From DYEC01 sp034434695 (lineage in GTDB: Bacteria > Chloroflexota > Anaerolineae > Anaerolineales > Anaerolineaceae), in the NCBI GenBank assembly GCA_034434695.1, contig DAOTYY010000139.1, forward strand, positions 1 to 7,302: 7,302 nucleotides of DNA, read 5' to 3'. Under the pieces are notes generated by a model. The model ran no database searches. It saw only the letters and a program-made list of their open reading frames with translations, and had not been told where the DNA came from. A program made the translations under genes and the position numbers. This document shows positions 5,874 to 7,302 of the stretch, in pieces (positions within the stretch are counted from its first letter, which is position 1; every line of letters starts with the position of its first letter).

Positions 5874-7079
5874 CTAATCCATCCATTCGACGATCATCGC
5901 TTCACCCTGCCCGACACCAACGCACAATGTCGCCAGCCCATAGAAGGGGCGCTTTGCATCTGCGGCTCGGCGTTTCATCTCATGCAGCAGGGTGACCAGA
6001 ATGCGCGCTCCTGAACAGCCGAGCGGATGTCCCAGCGCCACCGCTCCGCCGTTGACATTGGTCAGCTCGTGTGGGAGACCAAGCTCGCGCATCACTGCCA
6101 GCGCCTGCACAGCGAAGGCTTCGTTGACTTCTGCCAGACCGATGTCGGCGATGGTCAGCCCGGCGCGCGCCAGCACCTTGCGCGCAGCGGGAACGGGTCC
6201 CAGACCCATCAGGCGCGGCTCAACGCCGGCGACTGCTGAAGCAACGATGCGCGCCATAGGTTTTATACCCATCTGGCGAGCGCGCTCTGCGCTCATCACC
6301 AGCAGTGCCGCGGCACCGTCATTCATACCAGAGGAATTACCAGCGGTCACACTGCCGCCTTCGCGAAAGACTGGGCGCAGTTTTGCCAGTGCTTCCAGCG
6401 TGGTATCGCGGCGCGGTCGTTCATCGCAGCTGACTGGCTCGCTTTTTGGCAAAGGGATCGGTACAATTTCCTCATCGAAACGCCCATCCTCCTGTGCTGC
6501 AACGGCACGGCGGTGGCTTTCCACTGCAAATGCATCCTGTTCTTCGCGGCTGATATGGGTCAGCTCGGCAATGTTCTCGGCGGTTTCGCCCATCTGTTCG
6601 GTGCCATAGAGGGCTTTCATGCGCGGATTGGGGTAGCGCCAGCCCAGCGCAGTATCCCAGGCAGTTAAGTTGCCGAAGGCGAAAGGTTGTTCGGCTTTGG
6701 GAAGGGAGTAAGGAGCGCGTGACATGGACTCAACCCCGCCTGCCAGATAGACCTGTCCGTCGCCAGCGCGAATGGCGCGCGCCGCCATTGTCACTGCTGT
6801 CATACCTGAAGCACACAGGCGGTTGAACGTCGCCGCGGCAACCTCAACTGGCAAACCCGCCAGCAGGGTCGCCATGCGGGCGATATTACGATTGTCTTCA
6901 CCTGCCTGATTGGCACAACCCAGATACACTTCATCAATAGTGGTCGGATCAAGCGCAGTGAGCTCAACAATTCTCTGAAGTACATGCGCCGCCAGGTCAT
7001 CCGGGCGGACACGCGCCAGCGCGCCACCCAGCGCGCCGATGGGTGTACGTGATGCTCCAACGATGACAGCTTCGTTCAT
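5874..7079 (-). CDS. Thiolase (acetyl-CoA acyltransferase), beta-ketoadipyl-CoA thiolase (PcaF/PaaJ) type
   Basis: This 401 aa enzyme is a full-length thiolase, which cleaves 3-oxoacyl-CoA with CoA or condenses acetyl-CoA in reverse. The nucleophile is Cys89 in NRLCASGMTA. NEAF (319-322), His351 in GHPLG and the second catalytic Cys386 in LCVGVGQG are all present. The signatures LGCANQAGEDNRN (53-65) and GWRYPNPRMKALYG (146-159) are those I associate with PcaF/PaaJ, which acts last in the beta-ketoadipate and phenylacetate routes. A broader acetoacetyl-CoA or beta-oxidation role remains possible, because no aromatic-degradation gene is in view. The ATG has a GAGG ribosome site (7088-7085) five bases upstream. 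It is the first gene of a two-gene operon with the epimerase and probably responds to the regulator that binds the upstream palindrome. Confidence 0.92.
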   Translation of the reverse strand: MNEAVIVGASRTPIGALGGALARVRPDDLAAHVLQRIVELTALDPTTIDEVYLGCANQAGEDNRNIARMATLLAGLPVEVAAATFNRLCASGMTAVTMAARAIRAGDGQVYLAGGVESMSRAPYSLPKAEQPFAFGNLTAWDTALGWRYPNPRMKALYGTEQMGETAENIAELTHISREEQDAFAVESHRRAVAAQEDGRFDEEIVPIPLPKSEPVSCDERPRRDTTLEALAKLRPVFREGGSVTAGNSSGMNDGAAALLVMSAERARQMGIKPMARIVASAVAGVEPRLMGLGPVPAARKVLARAGLTIADIGLAEVNEAFAVQALAVMRELGLPHELTNVNGGAVALGHPLGCSGARILVTLLHEMKRRAADAKRPFYGLATLCVGVGQGEAMIVEWMD

Positions 7080-7104
7080 AAGTGCCTCACATGAAATAGG
7101 CTGT

Positions 7105-7116
7105 TTGTAGTTACAA
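7105..7116. promoter_or_regulatory. Possible third regulator half-site pair (TTGTA-N2-TACAA)
   Basis: TTGTA (7105-7109) and TACAA (7112-7116) form a perfect short inverted repeat made of the same words as the upstream operator pair but in reversed arm order. It lies just downstream of the predicted thiolase -10, around the expected transcription start. It may be an auxiliary site or coincidence in AT-rich DNA. Confidence 0.25.
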
Positions 7117-7118
7117 GA

Positions 7119-7127
7119 ATTTTACCA
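7119..7127 (-). promoter_or_regulatory. Extended -10 promoter of the thiolase-epimerase operon
   Basis: On the minus strand TGGTAAAAT gives a TGG extension and a -10 hexamer TAAAAT (7124-7119). A TTGTAA that could serve as -35 sits 15 bp upstream (7145-7140), inside the palindrome. The implied mRNA has a leader of about 30 nt before the ATG. Confidence 0.5.
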
Positions 7128-7139
7128 CCTTATTAAATC

Positions 7140-7174
7140 TTACAATTTTGTAAGGTCACCTTACAAAATTGTAA
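7140..7174. promoter_or_regulatory. Perfect 35 bp palindrome made of two TTACAA-N2-TTGTAA operators
   Basis: The left arm TTACAATTTTGTAAGGT (7140-7156) is the exact reverse complement of the right arm (7158-7174) around a single central C. Each arm contains its own dyad: TTACAA-tt-TTGTAA (7140-7153) and TTACAA-aa-TTGTAA (7161-7174). The centres are 21 bp apart, two helical turns, so two dimers could bind on one face. It overlaps the thiolase -35 region and abuts the rightward -10 at 7175, so binding should repress both directions. The regulator is not in the window. TACA...TGTA dyads occur with several repressor families, so none is named. Confidence 0.75.
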
Positions 7175-7183
7175 TGGTATAAT
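7175..7183 (+). promoter_or_regulatory. Rightward extended -10 promoter facing the second IS
   Basis: TGGTATAAT has a consensus TATAAT (7178-7183) with a TGG extension, directly abutting the palindrome. No -35 is recognisable. It points toward the transposase start 48 bp away. It may belong to the IS, or it may be the original divergent host promoter now cut off from its gene. Confidence 0.5.
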
Positions 7184-7190
7184 TAATTGG

Positions 7191-7302
7191 TTATTTAACT
7201 CACCTTACGCAGATTTGAGTAAACTTGGTGTATGAAAAACGGCAAACTCCTGGACTTGTACAGCGACTATCTGATAAGCGCCTTTGGGCAAACCACCGCG
7301 AC
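7191..7302 (+). mobile_element. Left end of a second insertion sequence, cut by the window edge (boundary approximate)
   Basis: A transposase N-terminus begins at 7232 and leaves the window. The terminal inverted repeat should lie between the operator/promoter block (ending 7183) and the start codon. The start given here is a guess, since the other IS end is not visible for comparison. The stretch differs from the IS terminus at the left of the window, so the two elements are not copies of each other. Confidence 0.5.
7232..7302 (+). CDS. Transposase N-terminal fragment, IS4/IS701-like DDE family (partial)
   Basis: From ATG 7232 the frame encodes 23 complete codons, including LYSDYLISAFGQTTA, and continues past the window end. 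An N-terminus of the form LYxDYLIxxxxQxTATG is what I recognise from IS701/IS4-type transposases, where it precedes the conserved ISHD segment; that segment is beyond the edge. There is no good Shine-Dalgarno sequence (upstream bases aaacttggtgt). The call rests on a short motif, so family confidence is moderate and completeness is unknown. Confidence 0.6.
   Translation, partial: MKNGKLLDLYSDYLISAFGQTTA

Noticed and set aside
5992..6609. Plus-strand open frame of 205 codons inside the thiolase gene
   Set aside because: Serine/arginine/alanine-rich shadow of the thiolase coding strand.
7156..7208. TCACCTTAC repeated at 7156-7164 and 7200-7208 as an IS target duplication
   Set aside because: The first copy lies inside the palindrome, and a target duplication would flank the whole IS, not sit 44 bp apart on one side.

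Overview
The window looks like chromosomal DNA of a free-living bacterium. The likeliest group is Chloroflexota, perhaps Anaerolineae. This rests on general protein resemblance and on extended -10 promoters (TGGTANAAT) next to weak or absent Shine-Dalgarno sites; nothing in the window proves it. No rRNA, tRNA, CRISPR array or phage gene is visible.

Layout. Bases 1-131 are the end of an insertion sequence whose transposase (minus strand, N-terminus only) resembles the IS982 family. It cuts into a class III aminotransferase, leaving only the C-terminal ~110 codons (132-464). A plus-strand pair follows: a polytopic membrane protein of the flippase-like / lysylphosphatidylglycerol-synthase TM family (581-1606) and an FAD-dependent amine-oxidase-like oxidoreductase (1619-2932), 12 bp apart and probably one operon. 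Next is a ~520 bp non-coding stretch with a direct repeat, a 14 bp palindrome, a good promoter and a highly foldable leader. It leads into dnaA (3451-4797), which is complete with all AAA+ and DNA-binding motifs. dnaA ends in a strong intrinsic terminator. The terminator lies inside the 3' end of a convergent gene, an extended-SDR epimerase/reductase of HpnA-like type (4794-5870, minus). That gene sits 3 bp behind a thiolase of the PcaF/PaaJ type (5874-7079, minus). The thiolase promoter region holds a perfect 35 bp palindrome built from two TTACAA-N2-TTGTAA sites. The right edge enters a second insertion sequence, with the N-terminus of another DDE-type transposase at 7232-7302.

How the parts relate. 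dnaA supplies the replication initiator, but dnaN is not its neighbour and there is no DnaA-box cluster beside it, so this does not look like the canonical dnaA-dnaN-oriC locus. The flippase-like protein and the oxidoreductase may act together on a membrane lipid or glycan precursor (inference). Thiolase and epimerase form a second operon, probably controlled through the palindrome. The most interesting unexplained signals are the structured dnaA leader with competing pairings, the double operator, and the dnaA terminator embedded in the epimerase coding end.
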